NCBI GenBank assembly: GCA_009746045.1
Contig: RPFO01000106.1
Span: forward strand, 644,425 to 700,107
Length of the DNA stretch: 55,683 bases
Origin: Mesostigma viride
Lineage: Eukaryota; Streptophyta; Mesostigmatophyceae; Mesostigmatales; Mesostigmataceae
Direction: 5' to 3'
Positions 1-35,222 of the stretch are shown one piece after another (the stretch's first letter is position 1; each line of letters begins with the position of its first letter). Under the pieces are notes generated by a model. It saw only the letters and a program-made list of their open reading frames with translations. It did no database searches and was not told the origin of the DNA. Position numbers and translations under genes: made by a program.

Positions 1-1104
1 TCCAGCTAGCCCTCCCCCATCACCAGCATGAAACAAAAAAGCATGCGGAGATGCATGCGGTGAGCCATCACCCAGACCATCCCATGCGCATGCCGATATC
101 TAAACCACACGGTTGTCGCACTTGGGTGGCAGCGCCACCAACTCGTCATCACGCGGGTGACTCCATTGACCTAGGCTACTTGGATAAGCTACAAGGCATG
201 TCCACGAAGAGATATGGAAAAAGCCATGATTACAAACCTTCCATTTGAAGATAAATTATTTTAATTTACTGTAGTAGTACTAGTATTTCACTGCTATTTG
301 GTTGATATTCCGGTTTCGAGGTGCTGGCTTGTGGAGGTCCAGAGTGCAGCCATGGTCAACCAGGAGTCACCTTTGGCCGGCTTCCGCCGGCGTGACCCAG
401 TGAGTAGTACTCCTACTCACATCCACCCCCGTGGAGCAGTTAGATTCGATCCACTGGTTCATATTGGATAATTTCAAACGCACTTGCATGGCTCTCTGGT
501 AAAGAGCTTTTTCGCAGTTGGGCTATCGCTTGGGATGCCTTTGGATCAGGAGACCCCTATAGTTGCGAAATCATGCAAGAGGTCCTGTGTTCGAATCCGG
601 TATGGTACCAAACTATTTCACTCTGTGTACAAGAGAACAACAGGGACCCAGATACGGCTTCGTATCGCAACCGCTTGTCAGGTGGCTGGATTACAACTTT
701 GTACAGCCACAAGCATGCCCACGAGCAGACTTGCACACACAAGCAGTGCTCACAAGCAGACAAGCAAAGTCCCTGGCACTGCTCGGCAGTACCCACCGAT
801 GTAGCCGTAAATCGCCAGCGGGCGGTACTCTGGCGGCATGTCATCACACACACGGTGGTCGCCTGGAAGCTCCGCTGGTAGCACCCAGTCAGGCAATACG
901 GCAATGACTGGGTGGTATGCTGTCGCCGCCGTATCTGCCATCATAGCCGGCATGCTAGCTGGCATAATTCAGGCACTGGCTTTCACCAGGGCATTATCCT
1001 ACCATCCCTGACCCTCATCCTGAACACTGAAAACCCCTCATCCTATCACCCACCACGCGATGATGAAGAGTCGCTGCAAGCAGTAATAGTCCATCCCCCC
1101 TTAC
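1..1104. other. XPD intron 18 sequence, no recognisable exon
   Basis: This stretch is downstream of the last recognised XPD exon on the minus strand. It holds a SINE-like structured repeat (about 350-610) and otherwise no coding signal. Short ORFs at 484-907 overlap in several frames and have no protein-like composition. Confidence 0.6.
350..612 (+). repeat. SINE-like structured repeat, copy 1
   Basis: From 5' to 3': a hairpin GCCGGC-TTCC-GCCGGC near 380-395; a hairpin with arms GTGAGTAG and CTACTCAC near 402-422; CTCT-AGAG arms near 493-510; and a tRNA-like body. The body has a box-A/D-arm-like GCAGTTGGGC (about 517) and a good box B (GTGTTCGAATCC, about 588). The same modules recur near 41.9-42.2 kb with compensating changes in the arms. 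This fits a Pol III-transcribed tRNA-derived SINE. It is not a functional tRNA, because no acceptor stem closes it. Confidence 0.5.
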
Positions 1105-25596
<24,492 letters not shown>

Positions 25597-26831
25597 TTTG
25601 ATGTAATCAGCCCCTGCAATATCCTTCTTTTAATTCTGGAAAAGGGGTGTCCTGCCGGAACAGCACGAGAATATGATTGTGCGTATTCTCAACGATGCCC
25701 CGACGCAGCAGGGAAGGCGGATGCTCGGGATAGACAATACATGGCCGTGGACAGGGGTACTGGTACACTTCATACGATGACATGCTTCCAAGTTGCACAC
25801 CAGCAAAACATTTTCCATAACCCTACTAACACCTGATTGTCTGTGCACAATGGTGCTGCCGCCACGACTAACAGTTATTAGCCTCCATGTACACCGTTTT
25901 CAAGCCGTGACTATTTGCACTGAGGCGCTGACGCTATCTAATCGCCAGCGCATCTGTCATCAGTTGTGTGATTCCTGTAATATTAACGTTACACACCAGT
26001 TTAATGCGCCATAACCTCACCAATTATCTCCAACTCCCCCCGACGCACAGCACCAGTGTAGCGACTGAAAGGGATTTCTGGCGAAGTGCCACTTCTGAAA
26101 TTTGATGGCAGCAGTCACGCCTCAAGGCCTCTTATGCTGTCGCCTATAAGCCAATATTTGCTGATGAATCTAGAGATGGATTTAGATTTATCTAACAGGA
26201 CTGGGATTCATGAGATTTATCTAACAGTACTTCATGTGGTGGCTCCATGCAATCGCGGATGGCGCGTATCTCGTTCTGTCAGTCGTGGCAACGTGGGGAT
26301 GACACGTGGGAACGACACGTGGGAATTGGCGACAAGCAAGGGAACTCTTCAGGGTACGGGTTCAGGGTAATAAGGGTGGCCGCAACCTCAACGTGAAGGT
26401 GGGAGTACTGACCTGGGCAAGCACTTGGAACAGCCATTGGAACCTGGTTGGAGCAGGGTCGGGGGTCTCGGCCTCCCGGGGACTACATGGAATGGGGCTG
26501 TGATTTTGCCGTTGCAACTTGCATGCGCCCAGCGCATTTTTCATTAAGGTCCGATTACGATACGTTGCCTGGCGCTGCTAGATATGCCTCCCTATTTTTG
26601 GATGGTTGATAAGTCATGTGTTGATGGACAGTCATCGACGCCCCTGCTGTCCTGCAGCCACCGTCGCTACTTTTGCCCATGACAACAGTTGATAATTAAA
26701 ATATTTGAGCAGGTGGTGCGTAAAAACTAGCCATGCTCGATCCCATAGAGGCTTGCTAATAAATAATCGCCGTTTGTTGAAGTCGTTCGCACGCATTACT
26801 TGGCACCTTTTTCCGCCTGCGAGTTGCTGCC
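25597..26831. promoter_or_regulatory. Divergent intergenic region between XPD and the kinase gene
   Basis: 1.2 kb between two head-to-head start codons (XPD ATG at 25596, kinase ATG at 26832), so it should contain both promoters. Two spaced copies of GACACGTGGGA near 26298-26324 carry the palindrome CACGTG. I see no clear TATA box for either gene. Confidence 0.5.
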
Positions 26832-29800
26832 ATGGGGTGCACGAGTTCCAAGCCGGGGGACATGGTGATGTCCCCGATTATCAATAAGCCTAAGGATGAA
26901 ACCTTCTCATCCGCCTCCGATGCTGCGACGTCTTCGATTTCCAAGGCAAGCCGCGACGCTCAGCTGAAGCTTATCGAGCGCGTCAAACTGGAATTTCCAG
27001 ACAATATCATGGCACAGGTGTTCGACCGCGCCTATTACAACAGTCTTCCTGACGAGCTTCAAACCCGGCTACTCCAGTGCTGCAAGAGCGGCATTGAAAA
27101 TCCTGATTCCAATATGGGCTGCTACGCAATGCATCCCGACGACTACGATGTGCTCAAGCCGTTCTTCAGCAAGGCGCTGTCCAAGTACCACAAGGTGTCG
27201 GAAAACGCCAAGCATGTTAATGACTGGAACCTGCAGGGTGTCGCTGGTCTGCCTGACGATGGCATTCTCGACCTGAGCAAGCTTGGTTTACCGGCCCTTT
27301 CTATGCGTGTGCGGACAGGCCGCAACCTCAAAGCTTTCCCGCTTCCAGGGGCCATGACGAGGCAGGATCGGTGCGATTTGGAGAATGCCATGGTGAAGGC
27401 ATTCGACAAGCTGATCGCTATGCCCGAGTACGGCGGCAAGTACATCTCCATCACACCGGGGCACCCCAACTTTGTGTCCAAGGAGGTTTACCAGAAGTAC
27501 GTCGATGACCACATCATGTTCAAGGACATGTCGGCGGACCCCTACCTGCTGTCGGCGGGCATTGCGCAGGACTGGCCGTACGGTCGCGGCTGCTATGTGT
27601 CGGAGGACAAGGGCTTCATAGTGTGGGTGGGAGAGGAGGACCACCTGCGCATCATGTGCATGAAGAAGGGCACGGTCCTGAACGAGGTGTTTGACCGCCT
27701 GAAGGCAGTCCTGGACTTGGCAGAGACACTGCCGGGTTGCGAGTTCGCCTACTCGCCCGACTACGGCGTCGTGACCTCGTGCCCGACCAACCTCGGCACT
27801 GGTATGCGCGCCAGCGTGCACATTCCCCTGCCCAACCTGACCAGCGACGGCACGGACAAGAAGGCCAAGGGGATTGCCAAGCCGCTGGGGCTGTCGGTGC
27901 GTGGTCTGGGTGGTGAGCACACGCCCATCGGCAAGGACGGCACGGTGGACATCTCCCCGAGCGCCCGCTTTGTGATCAAGGAGGCGGAGATCATCACGGC
28001 TCTGTACAAGGGCCTGCGGCTGCTCAAGGAGGAGGAGGACAAGGCTGGACAGCCTGGTGGTGGGGCCGCTGCCGGGGGTGACAAGGTGCAGAAGATTCTG
28101 GCGATCAAGACGAGCCACCCTGACAACATAATGGCCCAGACCTTCAGCGTCGACTACTACAACAGCCTCAGCGACGAGCTCAAGGCGCGGCTGCTGCAGT
28201 GCTGCAACAGCGGCATCGACAACCCCGACTCCTCCATGGGCTGCTATGCCATGCGCCCCGATGACTACGATGTGCTGAAGCCCTTCTTCAGCAAGGCGCT
28301 GGCCAAGTACCACAGGGTGGCGGAGGACGCCAAGCACGTCAATGACTGGAACCTGCAGGGTGTCGCAGGGCTGCCGGCGGATGGTGTGCTGGACCTGGGC
28401 AAGCTGGGCCTCCCTGCGCTGTCCATGCGTGTGCGCACCGGGCGCAACCTCAAGGCGTACCCCCTTCCAGGGGCCATGACCAAGGAGGACCGCTGCAGCA
28501 TGGAGAACGTGATGGCGGCGGCATTCGCCAAGCTGATCGCCATGCCCGAGTACGGCGGCAAGTACATCTCCATCACACCAGACCACCCTAACTTTGTGTC
28601 CAAGGAGGTCTACCAGCAGTACGTCGATGACCACATCATGTTCAAGGACATGTCAGCGGACCCCTACCTGCTGTCGGCGGGCATTGCGCAGGACTGGCCG
28701 TACGGCCGCGGCTGCTATGTGTCGGAGGACAAGGGCTTCATCATCTGGGTGGGAGAGGAGGACCATCTTCGCATCATGTGCATGAAGAAGGGCACGGTCC
28801 TGAACGAGGTGTTTGACCGCCTCAAGAAGGCCATCGATGTGGTGGAGTCGCTGCCGGGCTGTGAGTTCGCCTACTCGCCCGACTACGGCGTCGTGACCTC
28901 GTGCCCGACCAACCTGGGTACCGCCATGCGCGCCAGCGTGCACATCCCCCTGCCCAACCTGACCAGCGACGGCACGGACAAGAAGGCCAAGGCGATTGCC
29001 AAGCCGCTGGGGCTGTCGGTGCGTGGTCTGGGTGGTGAGCACACGCCCATCGGCAAGGACGGCACGGTGGACATCTCCCCGAGCGCCCGCTTTGTGATCA
29101 AGGAGGCGGAGATCATCACGGCTCTGTACAAGGGCCTGCGGCTGCTCAAGGAGGAGGAGGACAAGGCTGGGCAGCCTGGTGGTGGGGCCGCTGCCGGGGG
29201 TGACAAGGTGCAGAAGATTCTGGCGATCAAGACGAGCCACCCTGACAACATAATGGCCCAGACCTTCAGCGTCGACTACTACAACAGCCTCAGCGACGAG
29301 CTCAAGGCGCGGCTGCTGCAGTGCTGCAACAGCGGCATCGACAACCCCGACTCCTCCATGGGCTGCTATGCCATGCGCCCCGATGACTACGATGTGCTGA
29401 AGCCCTTCTTCAGCAAGGCGCTGGCCAAGTACCACAGGGTGGCGGAGGACGCCAAGCACGTCAATGACTGGAACCTGCAGGGTGTCGCAGGGCTGCCGGC
29501 GGATGGTGTGCTGGACCTGGGCAAGCTGGGCCTCCCTGCGCTGTCCATGCGTGTGCGCACCGGGCGCAACCTCAAGGCGTACCCCCTTCCAGGGGCCATG
29601 ACCAAGGAGGACCGCTGCAGCATGGAGAACGTGATGGCAGCTGCATTTGCCAAGCTGATCGCCATGCCCGAGTACGGCGGCAAGTACATCTCCATCACAC
29701 CGGGGCACCCCAACTTTGTGTCCAAGGAGGTCTACCAGCAGTACGTCGATGACCACATCATGTTCAAGGACATGTCAGCGGACCCCTACCTGTTGTCGGC

Positions 29801-31436
29801 GGGCATTGCGCAGGACTGGCCGTACGGCCGCGGCTGCTATGTGTCGGAGGACAAGGGCTTCATCATTTGGGTGGGAGAGGAGGACCATCTTCGCATCATG
29901 TGCATGAAGAAGGGCACGGTCCTGAACGAGGTGTTTGACCGCCTCAAGAAGGCCATCGATGTGGTGGAGTCGCTGCCGGGCTGTGAGTTCGCCTACTCGC
30001 CCGACTACGGCGTCGTGACCTCGTGCCCGACCAACCTGGGTACCGCCATGCGCGCCAGCGTGCACATCCCCCTACCCAACCTGACCAGCGACGGCACGGA
30101 CAAGAAGGCCAAGGCGATTGCCAAGCCGCTGGGGCTGTCGGTGCGTGGTCTGGGTGGTGAGCACACGCCCATCGGCAAGGACGGCACGGTGGACATCTCC
30201 CCGAGCGCCCGCTTTGTGATCAAGGAGGCGGAGATCATCACGGCTCTGTACAAGGGCCTGCGGCTGCTCAAGGAGGAGGAGGACAAGGCTGGACAGCCTG
30301 GTGGTGGGGCCGCTGCCGGGGGTGACAAGGTGCAGAAGATTCTGGCGATCAAGACGAGCCACCCTGACAACATAATGGCCCAGACCTTCAGCGTCGACTA
30401 CTACAACAGCCTCAGCGACGAGCTCAAGGCGCGGCTGCTGCAGTGCTGCAACAGCGGCATCGACAACCCCGACTCCTCCATGGGCTGCTATGCCATGCGC
30501 CCCGATGACTACGATGTGCTGAAGCCCTTCTTCAGCAAGGCGCTGGCCAAGTACCACAGGGTGGCGGAGGACGCCAAGCACGTCAATGACTGGAACCTGC
30601 AGGGTGTCGCAGGGCTGCCGGCGGATGGTGTGCTGGACCTGGGCAAGCTGGGCCTCCCTGCGCTGTCCATGCGTGTGCGCACCGGGCGCAACCTCAAGGC
30701 GTACCCCCTTCCAGGGGCCATGACCAAGGAGGACCGCTGCAGCATGGAGAACGTGATGGCAGCTGCATTTGCCAAGCTGATCGCCATGCCCGAGTACGGC
30801 GGCAAGTACATCTCCATCACACCAGACCACCCTAACTTTGTGTCCAAGGAGGTCTACCAGCAGTACGTGGACGACCACATCATGTTCAAGGACATGTCAG
30901 CGGACCCCTACCTGCTGTCGGCGGGCATTGCGCAGGACTGGCCGTACGGCCGCGGCTGCTATGTGTCGGAGGACAAGGGCTTCATCATTTGGGTGGGAGA
31001 GGAGGATCACCTGCGCATCATGTGCATGAAGAAGGGCACGGTCCTGAACGAGGTGTTTGACCGCCTCAAGAAGGCCATCGATGTGGTGGAGTCGCTGCCG
31101 GGCTGTGAGTTCGCCTACTCGCCCGACTACGGCGTCGTGACCTCGTGCCCGACCAACCTGGGTACCGCCATGCGCGCCAGCGTGCACATCCCCCTACCCA
31201 ACCTGACCAGCGACGGCACGGACAAGAAGGCCAAGGCGATTGCCAAGCCGCTGGGGCTGTCGGTGCGTGGTCTGGGTGGTGAGCACACGCCCATCGGCAA
31301 GGACGGCACGGTGGACATCTCCCCGAGCGCCCGCTTTGTGATCAAGGAGGCGGAGATCATCACGGCTCTGTACAAGGGCCTGCGGCTGCTCAAGGAGGCT
31401 GAGGATGCGGCGGTTCCAGAGCCTGTGCCAGCGTAG
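26832..31436 (+). CDS. Four-domain phosphagen (guanidino) kinase with N-terminal lipid-anchor signal
   Basis: Transfers the ATP gamma-phosphate reversibly to a guanidino compound (arginine, taurocyamine or similar), buffering and shuttling high-energy phosphate. It is a single uninterrupted 1534-codon frame with a good start context (gccATGG). Four domains begin near residues 57, 431, 805 and 1179, an exact 374-residue period. Each has the N-terminal domain (YYNSL..EL..RLLQCC), MRVRTGRNLKA.PLPGAM, YGRGCYVSEDKGFI.WVGEEDHLRIM, the signature CPTNLGT with the reactive Cys, RASVHIPLPNL, and VRGLGGEHTP. All four therefore look active. Linkers are EEEDKAGQPGGGAAAGGDK. Domain 1 is the most diverged; domains 2-4 are almost identical. 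The start MGCTSSK fits N-myristoylation plus palmitoylation. Substrate cannot be fixed from sequence. It is intronless beside an 18-exon neighbour. Confidence 0.96.
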   Translation: MGCTSSKPGDMVMSPIINKPKDETFSSASDAATSSISKASRDAQLKLIERVKLEFPDNIMAQVFDRAYYNSLPDELQTRLLQCCKSGIENPDSNMGCYAMHPDDYDVLKPFFSKALSKYHKVSENAKHVNDWNLQGVAGLPDDGILDLSKLGLPALSMRVRTGRNLKAFPLPGAMTRQDRCDLENAMVKAFDKLIAMPEYGGKYISITPGHPNFVSKEVYQKYVDDHIMFKDMSADPYLLSAGIAQDWPYGRGCYVSEDKGFIVWVGEEDHLRIMCMKKGTVLNEVFDRLKAVLDLAETLPGCEFAYSPDYGVVTSCPTNLGTGMRASVHIPLPNLTSDGTDKKAKGIAKPLGLSVRGLGGEHTPIGKDGTVDISPSARFVIKEAEIITALYKGLRLLKEEEDKAGQPGGGAAAGGDKVQKILAIKTSHPDNIMAQTFSVDYYNSLSDELKARLLQCCNSGIDNPDSSMGCYAMRPDDYDVLKPFFSKALAKYHRVAEDAKHVNDWNLQGVAGLPADGVLDLGKLGLPALSMRVRTGRNLKAYPLPGAMTKEDRCSMENVMAAAFAKLIAMPEYGGKYISITPDHPNFVSKEVYQQYVDDHIMFKDMSADPYLLSAGIAQDWPYGRGCYVSEDKGFIIWVGEEDHLRIMCMKKGTVLNEVFDRLKKAIDVVESLPGCEFAYSPDYGVVTSCPTNLGTAMRASVHIPLPNLTSDGTDKKAKAIAKPLGLSVRGLGGEHTPIGKDGTVDISPSARFVIKEAEIITALYKGLRLLKEEEDKAGQPGGGAAAGGDKVQKILAIKTSHPDNIMAQTFSVDYYNSLSDELKARLLQCCNSGIDNPDSSMGCYAMRPDDYDVLKPFFSKALAKYHRVAEDAKHVNDWNLQGVAGLPADGVLDLGKLGLPALSMRVRTGRNLKAYPLPGAMTKEDRCSMENVMAAAFAKLIAMPEYGGKYISITPGHPNFVSKEVYQQYVDDHIMFKDMSADPYLLSAGIAQDWPYGRGCYVSEDKGFIIWVGEEDHLRIMCMKKGTVLNEVFDRLKKAIDVVESLPGCEFAYSPDYGVVTSCPTNLGTAMRASVHIPLPNLTSDGTDKKAKAIAKPLGLSVRGLGGEHTPIGKDGTVDISPSARFVIKEAEIITALYKGLRLLKEEEDKAGQPGGGAAAGGDKVQKILAIKTSHPDNIMAQTFSVDYYNSLSDELKARLLQCCNSGIDNPDSSMGCYAMRPDDYDVLKPFFSKALAKYHRVAEDAKHVNDWNLQGVAGLPADGVLDLGKLGLPALSMRVRTGRNLKAYPLPGAMTKEDRCSMENVMAAAFAKLIAMPEYGGKYISITPDHPNFVSKEVYQQYVDDHIMFKDMSADPYLLSAGIAQDWPYGRGCYVSEDKGFIIWVGEEDHLRIMCMKKGTVLNEVFDRLKKAIDVVESLPGCEFAYSPDYGVVTSCPTNLGTAMRASVHIPLPNLTSDGTDKKAKAIAKPLGLSVRGLGGEHTPIGKDGTVDISPSARFVIKEAEIITALYKGLRLLKEAEDAAVPEPVPA

Positions 31437-31505
31437 GTCTCAACGCTATATTTCATGAATCAGCTTAAGGGCACCTCAGCCTCGAAAGATGTAGCAGTCG
31501 GTACT

Positions 31506-31510
31506 TGTAA
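31506..31510 (+). terminator. TGTAA polyadenylation signal of the kinase gene
   Basis: TGTAA lies 70 bases after the stop codon. This pentamer is the usual poly(A) signal in green algae. Confidence 0.6.
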
Positions 31511-32154
31511 TTGCTGTCCAAGTACATAGTAGTATGCATTTACCTTCATAGACATGAAATTCCCTAACTATCTATTTACCGGCTACCGCTGCACTGTCTT
31601 TTGCCCCCTACCAGCCATTTAGTTGCATCACTTCATTTCACAGTAAGTAATTTTATCTAGAAAACCATAATAGTTTTAAATTTCAGTCAAATGAGTCACC
31701 TTTGTTTTGCTGAAGCAACTTGTGACACACGAATTTAGCTAACCTCCTTGATAAAATCCTGTTTGTTTTAACCCGTGTTTTTTTACAACGCGATACATCG
31801 CGTTGTAGGGTTAGAACGCGATGTATCGCGTTGTAATCTGACACGTGGCAAACCTATTAAACATGCGATTTTTGGTCTGAAACTTTCAAGATAGGTCAGA
31901 AACATCTCATAGAATTCAAGAAAAAATCCTGGTATTTTTGGTATTTTTTTTGTGACAGCTGCAAACAAATATGTACCACTGAAATCAGGCATTTTCGCGG
32001 GACGAAGGTGAAGACGACGGCGATGGCGGCAGGTAGATCTCGCCAGTTTTCGCGCGAATTTCAGTGGCTGTTGGGTGGCACGACCATGATGATGCGTTCA
32101 AAAGTTGATAATTAGGTTTCTACGAGTTTGTTGAGGTACTGGGGCAAAGGAATT

Positions 32155-33330
32155 AATTAATTAATTAATTAATAGACACGTGACTGCGTCACGTGAGCAT
32201 AAGTCCTCAGTGGGAGGGGAACATGGGATGGAATGGATGGTATAAGCTATCTAGGTCCTAGTTACAGGGGTGTGGGCACCGCGGCCCGAATCGCTATGAA
32301 TGCCATACTTGGTCACACGCGGAGCCCCCACAGGCTTGGGGGTGGTCTCCTTCATCACTACTTGCCATCTATCCTTGCGCACCATCTGCCTCCATATTAC
32401 AGACAAACCAGGAGGCTGCCCGGGGGTGAGCCCGTCACGTCTAGTGTAGCACATGTCCATGCCGAGTCTATCACGAAAAGTCCACGGGTGGCGGCCCTGC
32501 CGCGCGCGGCCGGGGGCACGCCAGGTGAGGACATATCGCCCAGGCTGGGCGGGCTTGGTGCCAGCTAGTCTATCTGATGTATCTACCTGATCTGTGCGGG
32601 CCAGGTGCCCGGCTAGGCCCAGGCGCCTGTGCCTAATAATGTGGGAAACATAGGGCAAATCAGCGTACAAATCCTCATTACTAATGTGCAAACCAAAGGG
32701 GATGTTAAGGGCCTTGCGCAGCATCTTGGTGACGGCGCCGTCGAGTCGTTGCTCCAGCTCCTGCATCAGTGTCCACGTCTCGGCGCCGTAGGTCAGGATC
32801 GTCAGAATGACGACCTTGAAGAGGTCACGCTTGACGATCCGGGGTAGGGCGGGGTTGCTCCACCAGCGGCGGTGGTCATGGAGGTGCGCCCACGCCATGC
32901 CGATCCGTGTCGTCATGTCGTCCTCGCAGTCAGGAAGCCAACTGCCGAGCAGCTTGAAGCGGCCTGAAGTAGGGTAGTTGACCTCGGCATCGTCTAAGAG
33001 GCGGAGTGTGGGTGGGGGCCCTGCCATGCCGAGGGCCAGGGCCTCCGTTTTGGGGCTGATTTCTAGACCAACCGCCCGAGCCTCGAGCGCCAGGCAGTCC
33101 AGCCAAAGTTGGGCAGACTCCGGCTTCTCGATGAGCGTGATGTCGTCGGCATAAATGAGGTCAGCTAGTAAATTCTGCTTGTTAGTCGGCCCCCCTTCCC
33201 CAAGCTCGTTCGTGATCGCTAGGCCAGGGGCACGGCCTGCAATGCTAGCAAAGCGAGCACGTGCCTGGCGCATAACATAATCCACTACAAAGGATACGCA
33301 AAGGAAACGTAGTTTTTTCCAGTTTCTCAC
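32155..33330 (-). mobile_element. 5'-truncated non-LTR retrotransposon (RTE-like), family A
   Basis: The coding remnant 33330-32251 is the 3' half of a reverse transcriptase: VVDYVMRQARARF, the catalytic YADD box in LIYADDITLI, then FKLLGSWLPD, YGAETWTL, and MLRKALNIPF..HISNEDLY. The end is WRQMVRKDRWQVVMKETTPK. The 3' end is a perfect hairpin CACGTGAC-(GCA)-GTCACGTG (32177-32195) followed by a TTAA-type tandem tail rather than poly(A), as in RTE-clade elements. It has no endonuclease domain and is dead on arrival. The open frame over 359 codons suggests a recent insertion. Confidence 0.87.
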
Positions 33331-34600
33331 CCAACTTTCATGCGGAAACCCTGGAAACTGGCATACATATTATTACGTCAAGACTCGGGTCTGCTGCGGC
33401 ACCATGCTTGGTATTTCCATGGTGTTTCGACTTCTTAACACATGTTTATTCATTCCGAACGTCCGGACTCTCGGCTAAACCGAGAATTGTGCAGACTTTT
33501 ATTGGGTAGCGCCGGGCATGATGGTGCCTGCAAATAGCGTAAGGCGTGACCGTGGCTATTGCTACGGTATGCTGTATTTTCCTGGAAATGGCCTCTGCCA
33601 CCGGCTCAATAGTGCTTGCAGGCGTAAGTATATCGTGTTTCTACCTAGTTTCTGCCAGTTTTCCACTTATTTCTACCGACCTCTGCCCAGCCTCTCTAAG
33701 ACCGCCATCCTACTCGACTTTGCTTGCATGTCAGCCATAGCAGGTTGCAGTTGTGCAGTATTTAGGTGCTGTATACGTCGTCAAGCCGTGCATATATCGT
33801 GAGGATTGGATGTTGATGGTTTATACTGCGTTGATTGTGCAAGAAGACCAGCTAGGTGCCCATAATCATGGTGTATAATCATGTGTTGTTAGCATCTTGC
33901 CACCATTTGCTAGCATGCATTCCAGCGTCATCTTTGCCTGCATGTAAGCTCATGGATCACTCAACCTATCCAAGCCTTGCATTACACGTGCCTCTTTCTT
34001 TCAGTATTGCACGCGTTATGGAATGAAAACCCAGCACCTCCGTTCCCACGAGGCATGTGCTCAACACGTTGTGAGAGTGGATGATGCTTTGGCTATGGCT
34101 GCCTGATTCAGTCATATTAGGTCATCCAGTCATGATGTTTGATGCATGTTTGATGCTGTATAACTTATACAACACCTATTTTCAACGTTTTGACCCTCCA
34201 AGCTCACTATGGCCCCGTTTATGGGGCTCATGTCGTTGCGTCATGTTGTGAAGGGCTCTCATTTTTCCCACTGCGTTGTACTGCGTTGTAATTGTGATGC
34301 TAATGAAAAATAGCTCCAGTGGCCCAATGGGCCTGAGTTTTGTTTCACAGAGCCTGCATATGTTGCCCATAGCTCGTGCAAGAAGCCAGATTTTTTTCAT
34401 GAACCATTTGTGAATAAGCACATGACATGTGACCTAGGGTCAAGAAATCGCGGTCATGGTCAGACCCCCCTGTATTCAAGCCAGTGTATCTCTCTAATGA
34501 ATAAGCATTTTGTAGGTCTGAGTAGCTCAAAAAATCCTTTGATTTATGGGCTTTCAGGAAAGTATATACATGACCATGAAAAAAAAATTTCCCTAGGTGC
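33331..34600. other. Interior of the piggyBac-like element, no gene seen
   Basis: AT-richer sequence with only short overlapping ORFs (for example 33518-33802 +) that resemble no family I know. The unplaced 5' end of the inserted LINE is near the left border. Confidence 0.5.
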
Positions 34601-34739
34601 TATACGCGTTCTAAAAAAAGCTTACAACGCGATATATCGCGTTCTAATTAAAAAAACACGGGTTAAGGAGACAACAAGGGTATGAACAAAGCATAGAAAA
34701 GCGATGTAACTGGCTGAGGACCACACCAGATGAATTTAT

Positions 34740-34970
34740 TAATTTTTTAATTAATTAAAGAACATACCTCCGTGGGGAGGAATAAACTAAAATAAAATTA
34801 AATTATAACATGATCAGAATAACATGACTCCGTTGGGAGATCATGTAGCACATATTCCTTTCTGGATGGGTGGAGGTGGGTGAAGCCGCGTAATCAAACT
34901 AATTAATTAACTCTAATCTATCTAGGCTAGAAAATCCTAACTACACTACTAAGGGGAGGATTTAGTTATA
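34740..34970 (-). mobile_element. Stacked LINE 3' ends (minus)
   Basis: Two nested 3' termini: a CCTCC-GTGG-GGAGG hairpin (34767-34780) with an AATT-rich tail, and CTCC-GTTG-GGAG (34828-34839) preceded on the minus strand by ATATGTGCTACATGAT. Sequence upstream in the element matches the 3' UTR seen at 36.4 kb (GCTTCACCCACC, TCTAGCCTAGATAG). Confidence 0.7.
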
Positions 34971-34999
34971 AACGGAGTTATGTTCCTAATGACTCGGCA

Positions 35000-35206
35000 T
35001 TAAATTAAATTAAATTAAATTAAATTAAATTATAACATGACTCCGTTGGGAGATCATGTAGCACATATTCCCGTGGATGGATGGAGGGGGGGGGGCAAAG
35101 CCGCGAAACCGAGCTAATCTAACTCTAATCTAATCTAATCTAATCTAATCTAGAAAACCCTACTTATTCTACTCAGCAAAGCGCCCCTTCCGCTTGGGGG
35201 GGGGGG
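35000..35206 (-). mobile_element. LINE 3'-end fragment (minus) with C-terminal codons
   Basis: (AAATT)n tail, hairpin at 35041-35052, 3' UTR, then minus-strand codons CCAAGCGGAAGGGGCGC to a stop, reading PKRKGRFAE. This matches the end PKRRRRFDE of the plus-strand copy at 36.3 kb. Confidence 0.75.
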
Positions 35207-35222
35207 GGCTCGGCATGGACAT

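Larger units (their letters stand above)
31772..34662. mobile_element. piggyBac-like non-autonomous DNA transposon with TTAA target duplication
   Basis: Ends are CCCGTGTTTTTTTA on the left and AAAAAAACACGGG on the right, flanked by TTAA at 31768-31771 and 34663-34666. Terminal CCC/GGG with TTAA is the piggyBac pattern. Just inside the ends are near-palindromes CAACGCGAT/ATCGCGTTG (31786-31806), a second copy at about 31814-31834, and one at 34624-34644. No transposase is visible. A 5'-truncated LINE (32155 to about 33330) has inserted inside it. Confidence 0.85.

Noticed and set aside
484-620. A functional tRNA gene
   Set aside because: Box-B-like sequence is good, but no acceptor stem or normal cloverleaf can be closed; it recurs as a dispersed repeat.
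27288-31187. Long minus-strand ORFs (up to 448 codons) opposite the kinase
   Set aside because: Antisense shadows of a GC-rich coding region; they repeat with the same 1122-bp period and have no domain logic.
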